DNA of 64,000 nt from Rhizobiaceae bacterium. GTDB lineage: Bacteria > Pseudomonadota > Alphaproteobacteria > Rhizobiales > Rhizobiaceae. Shown piece by piece: positions 56,918 to 64,000 of the stretch; positions within the stretch are counted from its first letter, which is position 1, and every line of letters begins with the position of its first letter. Made by a program: the position numbers and the translations under genes. The notes under the pieces were generated by a model. The model worked only from the letters and a program-made list of their open reading frames with translations, ran no database searches and had not been told where the DNA came from. The DNA lies in contig JAHBYW010000005.1 in the NCBI GenBank assembly GCA_019635755.1, positions 186,001 to 250,000 on the forward strand, read 5' to 3'.

Positions 56918-57925
56918 TCACCCCCGCATCATGATGTCGACGACGTCGGCGCGGTGGAGCGCGCCAGCTGTGGCCCCGTCGGCATCGACCACGCGCAGGA
57001 GGTCGACGCCGGCCGCAAAGAGCGGTGCCGCCTCGGCCACCGTGGCGCGCACGGGCACGGCCGCGCCGTTGAGCCCGGCCGGCGCCGGCTTCGTCAGCGA
57101 TCCGACGCGGACGACCTTGGCCTTGGGGACGGCGCGGGTGAACTCGGCCACGTAGGGCGTGGCGGGGGAAAGCACGAGGTCTTCCGGCGTGCCGGACTGT
57201 ACCACCTCGCCGTCCTTCATGATGGCGATACGGTCGGCGAGCCGGATCGCCTCGTCGAAGTCATGGGTGATGAAGACGATGGTCTTCTTCAGCACCGACT
57301 GCAGCCGCATGAACTCGTCCTGCATCTCGCGGCGGATCAGCGGGTCGAGCGCCGAAAAAGGCTCGTCGAGGAACCACAGCTCCGGCTCGACCGCGAGCGA
57401 GCGCGCAATGCCGACGCGCTGCTGCTGGCCGCCGGACAGTTCGCGCGGGAAGAACGCCTCCTTGCCGGCGAGGCCGACGAGGTCGATCATCTTCTGCGCG
57501 CGGGCCTCGCGCCGGGCGCGGTCGATGCCCTGCACCTCGAGCGGGAAGGCGACGTTGGCCAGCACGGTCAGATGCGGCAGCAGCGCGAAATTCTGGAACA
57601 CCATGCCCATCTGGTGGCGGCGGATCTCGATCATCCGCTGGTCCGACGCGGCGAGCAGGTTCTCGCCGTTGAAGAGGATTTCGCCGGCGGTCGGCTCGAC
57701 CAGCCGGGAGAGGCAGCGGACGAGCGTCGACTTGCCCGAGCCGGACAGGCCCATGATGACGAAGATCTCGCCCTCGGCCACTTCGAGGTTCACGTCTCGG
57801 CACGCGGCGACGAGACCGGCGCGGCGCAGGTCGTCCGGCGAGGGGTTTGGCGTCTGGGTCATAAAGGGCTGCGCGTTGGGTCCGAACAGCTTCCAGACGT
57901 TTCGGCAGACGAGTTTGGAGGTCAT
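56918..57925 (-). CDS. Glycine betaine-type ABC transporter ATP-binding protein
   Basis: 335 residues from ATG at 57925. ProV-like: MGLSGSGKSTLVRCLSRL, VFQNFALLPHLTVLAN, LSGGQQQRVGIARSLAVEPE, FLDEPFSALDPLIRREMQ. The C-terminus ends in a short CBS-like segment (ADGATAGALHRADVVDIMMR), which in OpuA-type ATPases senses osmotic state; here it is partial. Pairs with the tandem permease downstream. Confidence 0.93.
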   Translation of the reverse strand: MTSKLVCRNVWKLFGPNAQPFMTQTPNPSPDDLRRAGLVAACRDVNLEVAEGEIFVIMGLSGSGKSTLVRCLSRLVEPTAGEILFNGENLLAASDQRMIEIRRHQMGMVFQNFALLPHLTVLANVAFPLEVQGIDRARREARAQKMIDLVGLAGKEAFFPRELSGGQQQRVGIARSLAVEPELWFLDEPFSALDPLIRREMQDEFMRLQSVLKKTIVFITHDFDEAIRLADRIAIMKDGEVVQSGTPEDLVLSPATPYVAEFTRAVPKAKVVRVGSLTKPAPAGLNGAAVPVRATVAEAAPLFAAGVDLLRVVDADGATAGALHRADVVDIMMRG

Positions 57926-57955
57926 GTGGCGTGAGATGGGCCGCATTCCTTCGCG

Positions 57956-58103
57956 CCCCCCTCTGTCCTGCCGGGCATCTCCCCCACACGGGGTGAGATC
58001 AGCTTGCCGCCAGCGTTCGGCAAATCATGACAGGTGAGCGTCTTACGCCGCAACGGCCAATCTCCCCCCGTGTGGGGGAGATGTCCGGCAGGACAGAGGG
58101 GGG
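57956..58103. repeat. Imperfect long inverted repeat (type D)
   Basis: Arms 57956-57999 and 58060-58103 share CTCTGTCCTGCCGG and ATCTCCCCC...GGGGGAGAT with a few mismatches. Diverged copy of the perfect 45-bp inverted repeat at 44203-44350. Sits between the binding-protein and ATPase genes of the betaine-type operon. Confidence 0.85.
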
Positions 58104-58141
58104 CAACGTGGAGCATCAGGACCGGCGGTGGGAGACGACCC

Positions 58142-59104
58142 TCACTTCCCGATCCACTTCGACCAGGTAGCCTCGTTGGCGCCCATCCATTCCTGCACGA
58201 CGGCGGAGACGGTCTGGCCCTCGAGGTCGACCTTGGTGATCATCTGGCCCATCGCGTCGTTGTCGATGGTGAAGGCCTTGATTGCGCTGTAAGCGCCCGG
58301 CCACTTGTCCTTCACGCCGGCCCAGCCGACCTTCCAGATCTCGCCGAACGGCTTGCCGCAGTCATAGAGCTCGGACGTGTTCGAGCCCCAGGCCGGATCG
58401 GTGTAGCACTCCTTCGTGTATTCCGGGAATTCGACCCACTCGCCCTTGTACTTGGCGGGCGCCCAGTGCGGAGCGTAGATCCAGAGCAGGATCGGCGCCT
58501 CGCGCTGGTAGGCGCTTTCGAGTTCGGCGAACAGCGCGGCGTCGGTGCCGGCGTGGATCACCTCGAACGGAAGGTCCAGCGAGACGACGCGCTCGTCGTC
58601 ATAGCCGCCCCAAGTCACCGGTCCGCCGAGATAGCGGCCCTTCGGCGCGGTCTCGGCCGTCGAGAAGGCCTCGGCGCAGGCGGGGTCCTTCAGCGCTTCC
58701 CAGTTGGGCAGGCCGGGGCACTTCGCCTTCATGTATTCGGGATACCACCACTCTTCCTTGGCCTTCATGCCGGTCGGGCCGAACACTTCGGTCTTGCCGG
58801 TGGCGGTGGAGGCGTCCATCGCGTCGCGGCCGGTGGTCTCCCACATCTCCATGGCGACATGGAGGTCGCCGCTTTCCAGGCCGGCGAACTGCGCCAGATA
58901 GTCGGCCTGGACGTACTCCACGTTGTAGCCGGCCTTCTTCAGCACCTCGCCCATCAGTTCGGTGGTGATGAGCTGGCCGGTCCAGTCGTGCAGCGTCAGC
59001 TTGATCGGGTCGGTGGATTCCTGCGCGAGCGCCGGCAGCGCAACGGTGGCCGAAAGCGCGAGCGCTGCGCAGGCGGATCTTGCAAAGCGAAAAGTCCCAA
59101 GCAT
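58142..59104 (-). CDS. Glycine betaine-type ABC transporter substrate-binding protein
   Basis: 320 residues from ATG at 59104 (AGGAGG upstream), with signal peptide ending LALSATVALPALAQ. OpuAC/ProX type: LTLHDWTGQLITTELMGEVL, then VAMEMWETTGRD and WIYAPHWAPAKYKGEW, containing several Trp residues of the kind that cage quaternary amines. First gene of the operon 59104 to 51217. The divergent DeoR gene may regulate it. Confidence 0.92.
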   Translation of the reverse strand: MLGTFRFARSACAALALSATVALPALAQESTDPIKLTLHDWTGQLITTELMGEVLKKAGYNVEYVQADYLAQFAGLESGDLHVAMEMWETTGRDAMDASTATGKTEVFGPTGMKAKEEWWYPEYMKAKCPGLPNWEALKDPACAEAFSTAETAPKGRYLGGPVTWGGYDDERVVSLDLPFEVIHAGTDAALFAELESAYQREAPILLWIYAPHWAPAKYKGEWVEFPEYTKECYTDPAWGSNTSELYDCGKPFGEIWKVGWAGVKDKWPGAYSAIKAFTIDNDAMGQMITKVDLEGQTVSAVVQEWMGANEATWSKWIGK

Positions 59105-59337
59105 TCGGAGCCTCCTGCTCACCCTCTGGATTGTCATTGGTGCGCCCGGAAGCCGGCTGGCCGTGAGCGGCCGTCGCCCTGGGCTGTCACGCGTTCAATG
59201 TCACGCGGGGTTCGCCGCCTTGTCAATGCGAGCCTGTGGTATTTTCTGCGATTTTGACCGCCGCGCTTGAACGGAGGCCGCGACGGCGGCATGAATGCCC
59301 GAAATCCGGTCACGATGCGCACAGCGCGGAGGCAGTC

Positions 59338-60102
59338 TTGGCCAATCATTCGAAGCGGCACGGCGATATCCTGAAGCTGGTGCAGGACGAGGGCACGGTG
59401 ACGATCGCGCGGCTCGCCGAAAAGCTCGGCGTCTCGCTGGAGACCGTGCGCCGCGACGTGAAGCCGCTGCAGGCCGACGGCACGGTGCTCAAGATGCATG
59501 GCGCGATCGGCCTGCCGGCGCTGGCCGGCGAGGCGCCGTTCGAGCGGCGCATGCGCGAGAACGGCGACGCCAAGCGCGCGATCGCGCGCGCCGCCGCGGC
59601 GACGATCCGCGACGGCGATTCCGTCATGCTGGATACGGGTACGACCACCAGCTTCCTGGCGCGCGAACTGCTCGGCCACAGGCGGCTGACGATCGTCACC
59701 AACTCGTCCGACATCGCGCGCACGCTGGCGACCGTGAACGGCAACAAGGTCTACATGGCAGGCGGCGAGCTGCGATCGGATTCCGGCGCTGCCTTCGGTG
59801 TCTCGGCGATCGAGTTCGTCGGCCGCTTCACCGTCACCCACGCCGTCATTTCTGCCGGCGCCGTGGACGCCGCGCACGGCGTCATGGACTATGACCTGGA
59901 GGAGGCAGAGTTCGCGCGCATGGTCCTGTCGCGCGGCAGCCGCACGGTCGTGGTGACCGACCACACGAAGTTCGGCCGCCAGGGGCTGGTGCAGGTCGCG
60001 CCGTTCTCGGCGTTCGGGGAACTCGTCACCGAGCGGGCGCCGCCGAAGGACGTCGCCGACGCGCTGGCCGCTGGTGGCGCACGACTGATCGTCGCGGCGT
60101 GA
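59338..60102 (+). CDS. DeoR-family transcriptional regulator
   Basis: 254 residues from TTG at 59338, with GGAGG 5 nt upstream. HTH: RHGDILKLVQDEGTVTIARL, then AEKLGVSLETVRRDVKPLQ (the VRRD signature). Effector domain: DGDSVMLDTGTTTSFLAREL and KVYMAGGELRSDSGAAFG. DeoR proteins usually repress catabolic genes and respond to phosphorylated compounds; the divergent betaine-type operon is the obvious target, and its kinase may make the ligand. Confidence 0.93.
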   Translation: MANHSKRHGDILKLVQDEGTVTIARLAEKLGVSLETVRRDVKPLQADGTVLKMHGAIGLPALAGEAPFERRMRENGDAKRAIARAAAATIRDGDSVMLDTGTTTSFLARELLGHRRLTIVTNSSDIARTLATVNGNKVYMAGGELRSDSGAAFGVSAIEFVGRFTVTHAVISAGAVDAAHGVMDYDLEEAEFARMVLSRGSRTVVVTDHTKFGRQGLVQVAPFSAFGELVTERAPPKDVADALAAGGARLIVAA

Positions 60103-60146
60103 CCGGCGCTTTGCAAGCTCGATGCCGGCATGCTTAGTCGGCGCCC

Positions 60147-61055
60147 ATGGCCTTCACCTTCCGCCAGCTCCAGTACTTCGTCGCCGTCGCCGAGCGCGGC
60201 ACGGTCTCGGGCGCGGCGCAGCATCTGTCGATCTCGCAGTCGTCGGTGACCGAGGCGATCAAGGAGCTGGAGAACGACCTGGGGGTCGAGCTGTTCGAGC
60301 GCCACCCGCGCGGGCTGGCGATCACCCACAAGGGCCACCAGTTCCTGCGCCATGCGACGAAGATCCTGGCCGATGTTTCTGACGCACGTCTGAGCTTTGC
60401 CGGCGAGCAGTCGACCGGATCGGGTCGGCTGGCGCTCGGCGTCACGTCGCTGGTGGCGGGCTACGTGCTCTCCGACCTGCTGGCGCGCTACCGGCGCGCC
60501 TGGCCGGGCGTCGAGGTGACCGCGACCGAGGACACCGGCGACTATCTGGAGCACCTGCTGGTAGGCGGCGAGCTCGACGTCGCGGTGATGGTGATCTCCA
60601 ACCTGCGCGACCGCATGGCGCTGCAGGCCGAAATCCTCGAAGTCTCGCCCTACCGCCTCTGGCTGCCGCTCGGCCATCATCTCGCCGGCGCCGACATCAT
60701 CAACATCCACGACATCGGCCGCGAGCCGCTGATCATGCTGACCGTCGACGAGATCGAGGAGAACACCGGCAAGCTGCTGGTGGCGCTCGGCCAGAAGCCG
60801 CATGTCGCCTTCCGCACACGCTCCGTCGAGGCGGTGCGCAGCCTCGTCGCGACCGGCGCGGGCATCGCGCTCTTGCCCGACCTCGTCTACCGGCCCTGGT
60901 CGCTGGAAGGCGACCGCATCGAGAGCCGCGACATTTCGGGCGCGCTGCCGGTGGTTCAGGTCGGCATGGTCTGGCGCCGCGGCTCGGGCCTTCCGGAAGC
61001 CGCGCGCGACTTCATCGGCATCGCCCAGAGCCAGCGGACGGTGCGGCAGCGCTAG
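60147..61055 (+). CDS. LysR-family transcriptional regulator
   Basis: 302 residues. HTH: FRQLQYFVAVAERGTVSGAA, QHLSISQSSVTEAIKELEND. Substrate-binding domain from about residue 90 (GRLALGVTSLVAGYVLSDLL). No clear divergent partner; it follows the DeoR gene by 44 bp on the same strand. Ligand unknown. Confidence 0.92.
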   Translation: MAFTFRQLQYFVAVAERGTVSGAAQHLSISQSSVTEAIKELENDLGVELFERHPRGLAITHKGHQFLRHATKILADVSDARLSFAGEQSTGSGRLALGVTSLVAGYVLSDLLARYRRAWPGVEVTATEDTGDYLEHLLVGGELDVAVMVISNLRDRMALQAEILEVSPYRLWLPLGHHLAGADIINIHDIGREPLIMLTVDEIEENTGKLLVALGQKPHVAFRTRSVEAVRSLVATGAGIALLPDLVYRPWSLEGDRIESRDISGALPVVQVGMVWRRGSGLPEAARDFIGIAQSQRTVRQR

Positions 61056-61118
61056 CGCCCGCGGGCCAGTGGTGGGGCACGGCTTTGTGCCGGGCGGCTC
61101 CGATGCTATGATGAGCGC

Positions 61119-61718
61119 ATGAACCAGCCGTTCAGGTCACCGCAGCTCTCGATGACGACGCAGGCCGCCGAAGGCCTCATGCGGCGGCGGTGGACCGTCG
61201 CCGAGATCGAGGCGCTGGTTCAGGCGGGGATCATCGACGAGGATGAGCGTTTCGAACTGATCGGCGGGGAGATCGTGCCGATGAACTCAAAAGGCATCCA
61301 GCACGAGACGCTGAAGAACGCGCTTGTCTATCATTTCGCTCTCAACGGACCTGAAGACTATCGTTTCGCAGTCGAGACCACGTTCCGGCTGAGCGAGGAC
61401 AGTTTCGTCGAACCGGATTTCGTCTTCTACCGCAAAGCTGACGGTCTCGCGGCTCTGAAGCCAAAGACCGCCCTTCTGGCCGTCGAAGTCGCGGACTCCA
61501 GCCTGCGGTGGGATCTCGGCCGCAAGGCGCGGATCTACGCCAATTTCGGCATTCCCGAGCTCTGGGTGATCGAGGCCGTGTCCCGGACGACGCATGTGCA
61601 TCGGCGGCCCGGCCTCGAAGGCTATGCCGAGATTGCGGCGACCCCGGCCGACGCCGCGCTCGCATCGGCGTTTGTGCCCGGGCTCAGCGTGACGCTCGCC
61701 GCGCTGGACGAGGTCTGA
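61119..61718 (+). CDS. Uma2-family (DUF820) predicted endonuclease
   Basis: 199 residues. PD-(D/E)XK-like core: RFELIGGEIVPMNSKGIQHE, SFVEPDFVFYRKADGL (catalytic Asp), LLAVEVADSSLRWDLGRKAR (E-x-K-type motif with Lys) and GIPELWVIE. Uma2 proteins are of unknown role, common in cyanobacteria and alphaproteobacteria. Followed by a strong hairpin. Confidence 0.87.
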   Translation: MNQPFRSPQLSMTTQAAEGLMRRRWTVAEIEALVQAGIIDEDERFELIGGEIVPMNSKGIQHETLKNALVYHFALNGPEDYRFAVETTFRLSEDSFVEPDFVFYRKADGLAALKPKTALLAVEVADSSLRWDLGRKARIYANFGIPELWVIEAVSRTTHVHRRPGLEGYAEIAATPADAALASAFVPGLSVTLAALDEV

Positions 61719-61745
61719 CCACGCCGGTGCCTTTGGTCGGGCCGA

Positions 61746-61775
61746 GACGGTATCGGAAAAAGCGATACCGTCTTT
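61746..61775 (+). terminator. Rho-independent terminator after the Uma2 gene
   Basis: GACGGTATCG (61746-61755) pairs perfectly with CGATACCGTC (61763-61772), loop GAAAAAG, followed by TTT. It starts 27 bp after the Uma2 stop and isolates the polyamine-type transporter genes from it. Confidence 0.8.
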
Positions 61776-61898
61776 CTGATAAATGAATTTGCGAAAGCAC
61801 TAGATTCTCCTAACGTCCGCTTCCAGGGGTAGTGCCGCCGAGTTGAGAGCGGCTCCTCGAAACCGTCGTCGGAGACGACGCTAATGGGAGACGTGACG

Positions 61899-63056
61899 AT
61901 GAAGACCTTTCTGAAATCGTGTACCGCGCTGGCGATCGCGACGAGCTTTTCCGCTCAGGCCATCGCGCAGGTGAAGGAACTGGGAGCTGGCGAAGGCCAG
62001 CTGAATATCGTCGCCTGGGCCGGCTATATCGAGCGCGGCGAGACGATGAAGGAATTCGACTGGGTCACCAAGTTCGAGGAAAAGACGGGCTGCAAGGTCA
62101 ACGTGAAGACCGCCGCCACGTCGGACGAGATGGTGGCGCTGATGAACGAGGGCGGCTTCGACCTCGTCACCGCCTCGGGCGACGCGTCGCTGCGCCTGAT
62201 CGCCGGCAAGCGTGTGCAGCCGGTCAATGTCGACCTGGTGCCGAGCTGGTCGACGGTCGACGACCGCCTGAAGGATGCCCCGTGGCACACGGTGGACGGC
62301 GTCCATTACGGCGTGCCCTACATGTGGGGCCCGAACGTGCTGATGTACAACACCAACGCGTTCAAGACCCCGCCGACCTCCTGGAAGGTCGTGTTCGAGG
62401 AGATGACGCTGGACGACGGCAAGTCCAACAAGGGCCGCGTGCAGGCCTATGACGGCCCGATCCACGTCGCCGACGCTGCCCTCTATCTGATGGCACACAA
62501 GCCGGAGCTGGGCATCAAGGACCCGTACCAGCTGAGCGAAGACCAGTACAAGGCGACGCTCGACCTGCTGCGCCAGCAGCGCACGCTGGTCGGCCGCTAC
62601 TGGCACGACGCCTTCATCCAGATGGCCGACTTCAAGACCGAGGGCGTCGTCGCCTCCGGCTCGTGGCCGTTCCAGGTCAACATCCTGCAGTCGGAAAAGC
62701 AGCCGATCGCTTCTGTGTTCCCCGAGGAAGGCGTCACCGGCTGGGCCGATACGACGATGATGCATGTCGACAGCGCCAACCCGAACTGCGCCTACATGTG
62801 GTTCGAGCACCAGCTCTCGTCGAACCTGCAGAGCGACCTGTCGGTGTGGTTCGGCGCGAACCCGTCGGTGCCGGCCGCCTGCACGGACGGCCGCGGCATG
62901 CAGACGGCCGAGGGCTGCACGACGAACGGCTTCGACAATTTCGAGAAGGTGAAGTTCTGGACGACGCCGACCACCAAGTGCGCCACGCAGAACGATGCCT
63001 GCGTGCCTTACTATCGCTGGGTGTCGGACTACATCGGCGTGATCGGCGGACGGTAG
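61899..63056 (+). CDS. PotF-like ABC transporter substrate-binding protein
   Basis: 385 residues from ATG at 61899 (GGGAG upstream; ATG at 61884 is an alternative). Signal peptide MKTFLKSCTALAIATSFSAQ ending AIAQ. Polyamine-type family 1 binder: LNIVAWAGYIERGETMKEFD, FDLVTASGDASLRLIAGK, GVPYMWGPNVLMYNTNAF. Cys pairs late in the protein (GCTTN, KCATQ, DACVP) are unusual and may form disulfides. Partner of the ATPase downstream. Confidence 0.9.
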   Translation: MKTFLKSCTALAIATSFSAQAIAQVKELGAGEGQLNIVAWAGYIERGETMKEFDWVTKFEEKTGCKVNVKTAATSDEMVALMNEGGFDLVTASGDASLRLIAGKRVQPVNVDLVPSWSTVDDRLKDAPWHTVDGVHYGVPYMWGPNVLMYNTNAFKTPPTSWKVVFEEMTLDDGKSNKGRVQAYDGPIHVADAALYLMAHKPELGIKDPYQLSEDQYKATLDLLRQQRTLVGRYWHDAFIQMADFKTEGVVASGSWPFQVNILQSEKQPIASVFPEEGVTGWADTTMMHVDSANPNCAYMWFEHQLSSNLQSDLSVWFGANPSVPAACTDGRGMQTAEGCTTNGFDNFEKVKFWTTPTTKCATQNDACVPYYRWVSDYIGVIGGR

Positions 63057-63088
63057 GCGCGACGTCGGCGCGCAGCACGCCCGGTCGA

Positions 63089-63220
63089 CCCCCACTCCGG
63101 CCGCTTCGCGGCCACCTCTCCCCCGTTCGGCGGGGGAGAGGAAGGGCCGGGGCGTATCCGGTCTTCCTCTCCCGCGGGCCGGGGGAGAGGTGGCATGCGA
63201 AGCATGACGGAGCGGGGGTG
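63089..63220. repeat. Composite palindromic repeat (type A-like)
   Basis: Inverted CCACCTCTCCCCCGTTCGGCGGGGGAGAGGAAG and CTTCCTCTCCCGCGGGCCGGGGGAGAGGTGG-type blocks (each shorter element repeated on both sides of GGGCCGGGGCGTATCCGGTC), with ends CCCCCACTCCGG and GAGCGGGGGTG. Related to the copies at 42930, 51044 and 54575 but with a different core. Lies between the binding-protein and ATPase genes. Confidence 0.78.
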
Positions 63221-63247
63221 CTTTCTGATGTCGGAATTCGTTGACCC

Positions 63248-64000
63248 ATGACTCCAGCCGTCACCTTCCAGCAAGTCTCGCGCCATTTCGGCCAGGTGCG
63301 CGCGGTCGACGCCGTCGACCTCGAGATCCAGCCGGGCGAGTTCTTCGCGATGCTGGGGCCGTCGGGTTCCGGCAAGACGACCTGCCTCAGGCTGATCGCC
63401 GGCTTCGAGCAGCCGACCGGCGGGCACATCGAGATTTTCGGCGAAAGCGCCGACGGCGTTCCGCCCTATCGGCGCAACGTCAACACCGTGTTCCAGGACT
63501 ATGCGCTGTTCCCGCATCTCAACGTGCTGGACAACGTGGCCTACGGCCTGATGGTGAAGCGCGTCGGCAAGATCGAGCGCCTGGCCGCGGCCGAGGATGC
63601 GCTTAAGCTGGTGAAACTGCCGGGCTATGGCAGCCGGCGGCCCGGCCAGCTTTCCGGCGGCCAGCGCCAGCGCGTGGCGCTCGCCCGGGCGCTGGTCAAC
63701 AAGCCGAAGGTGCTGCTGCTCGACGAGCCGCTCGGCGCGCTTGACCTGAAGCTGCGCGAACAGATGCAGGAGGAGCTGAAAGAGCTGCAGCAATCCCTGG
63801 GCATCACCTTCGTCTTCGTCACCCACGACCAGGGCGAGGCGCTGTCGATGGCCGATCGCGTCGCCGTATTCAACGACGGCAGGATCGTCCAGGTCGGCAC
63901 GCCGGAGGACATCTATCAGCGACCACGGACGCGCTTCGTCGCCGACTTCGTCGGCTCGTCCAACGTCGTGCCGCCCGATTTCGTCCAGCGCCACGCCGGC
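63248..64000 (+). CDS. PotA-like ABC transporter ATP-binding protein, truncated by the window edge
   Basis: 251 codons from ATG at 63248 to the end of the window without a stop. Walker A GPSGSGKTTCLRLIAGFEQP, VFQDYALFPHLNVLDNVAYG, signature [15 protein letters not shown], Walker B VLLLDEPLGALDLKLREQMQ, and switch FVFVTHDQGEALSMADRVAV. This is the spermidine/putrescine-type ATPase. The C-terminal TOBE domain lies outside the window. Confidence 0.92.
   Translation, partial: MTPAVTFQQVSRHFGQVRAVDAVDLEIQPGEFFAMLGPSGSGKTTCLRLIAGFEQPTGGHIEIFGESADGVPPYRRNVNTVFQDYALFPHLNVLDNVAYGLMVKRVGKIERLAAAEDALKLVKLPGYGSRRPGQLSGGQRQRVALARALVNKPKVLLLDEPLGALDLKLREQMQEELKELQQSLGITFVFVTHDQGEALSMADRVAVFNDGRIVQVGTPEDIYQRPRTRFVADFVGSSNVVPPDFVQRHAG

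Overview
The window is a high-GC, densely coded stretch of an alphaproteobacterial genome. Gene content suggests a Hyphomicrobiales (rhizobial) organism, probably near the Mesorhizobium/Aminobacter group: many ABC uptake systems, SmoEFGK/MtlK polyol genes, HWE-type and hybrid PAS histidine kinases, a CHASE2 cyclase, several DMT exporters, and GC-rich palindromic repeats in many gene gaps. No rRNA, tRNA, insertion sequence, integrase or CRISPR array was seen. The taxonomic call is inference from gene families, not from a marker gene.

Layout. 1-2.7 kb: end of a class III CoA-transferase, a citryl-CoA lyase-like gene, a small secreted protein, a 3-methyladenine DNA glycosylase and an acidic small protein. 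2.9-4.3 kb: PAS-PAS-HWE sensor kinase. 4.4-14.7 kb: polyol operon with SorC regulator, sorbitol/mannitol ABC transporter (smoEFGK), SDR polyol dehydrogenase, mannitol 2-dehydrogenase and an unusual HAD phosphatase-FGGY pentulose kinase fusion. 14.7-16.1 kb: non-coding, repeat-rich gap. 16.1-23.9 kb: DNA polymerase IV, M13 peptidase, threonine/serine dehydratase, an acetate kinase fused to a PduL-type phosphotransacylase, a cupin and a divergent LysR regulator. 23.9-32.1 kb: PAS hybrid kinase, two DMT transporters, argB, a short LuxR-type HTH protein, and a TetR-DHA2 efflux pair with a palindromic operator.

32.4-40.1 kb is the most unusual part. It holds a secreted TbpB-barrel-like protein, a CHASE2 adenylate/guanylate cyclase coupled to an upstream gene that joins a FecR domain, TPR repeats and an outer-membrane beta-barrel, and, divergent from these, a three-helix membrane protein resembling the PycTM (Pycsar effector, DUF5706) family. 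A cyclic-nucleotide signalling or defence role is possible. The cyclase residues look like those of an ordinary adenylate cyclase.

40.2-47.1 kb: BMP-family nucleoside/nucleobase ABC transporter with a cytosine-deaminase-like amidohydrolase; a GIY-YIG gene flanked by inverted REP-like palindromes lies between them. 47.1-51.0 kb: DUF4160/DUF2442 pair, DMT transporter, CAP-domain lipoprotein, choline-kinase-like phosphotransferase and methyltransferase. 51.2-59.1 kb (minus strand): betaine-type ABC transporter, phosphotransferase and dimethylglycine-dehydrogenase-like flavoenzyme in one apparent operon. 59.3-61.7 kb: DeoR and LysR regulators and an Uma2-like protein. 61.9-64.0 kb: PotF/PotA-type polyamine-like ABC transporter, cut by the window edge.

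Several families of composite palindromic repeats sit between genes inside operons; one forms part of the 5' coding region of an ABC ATPase.
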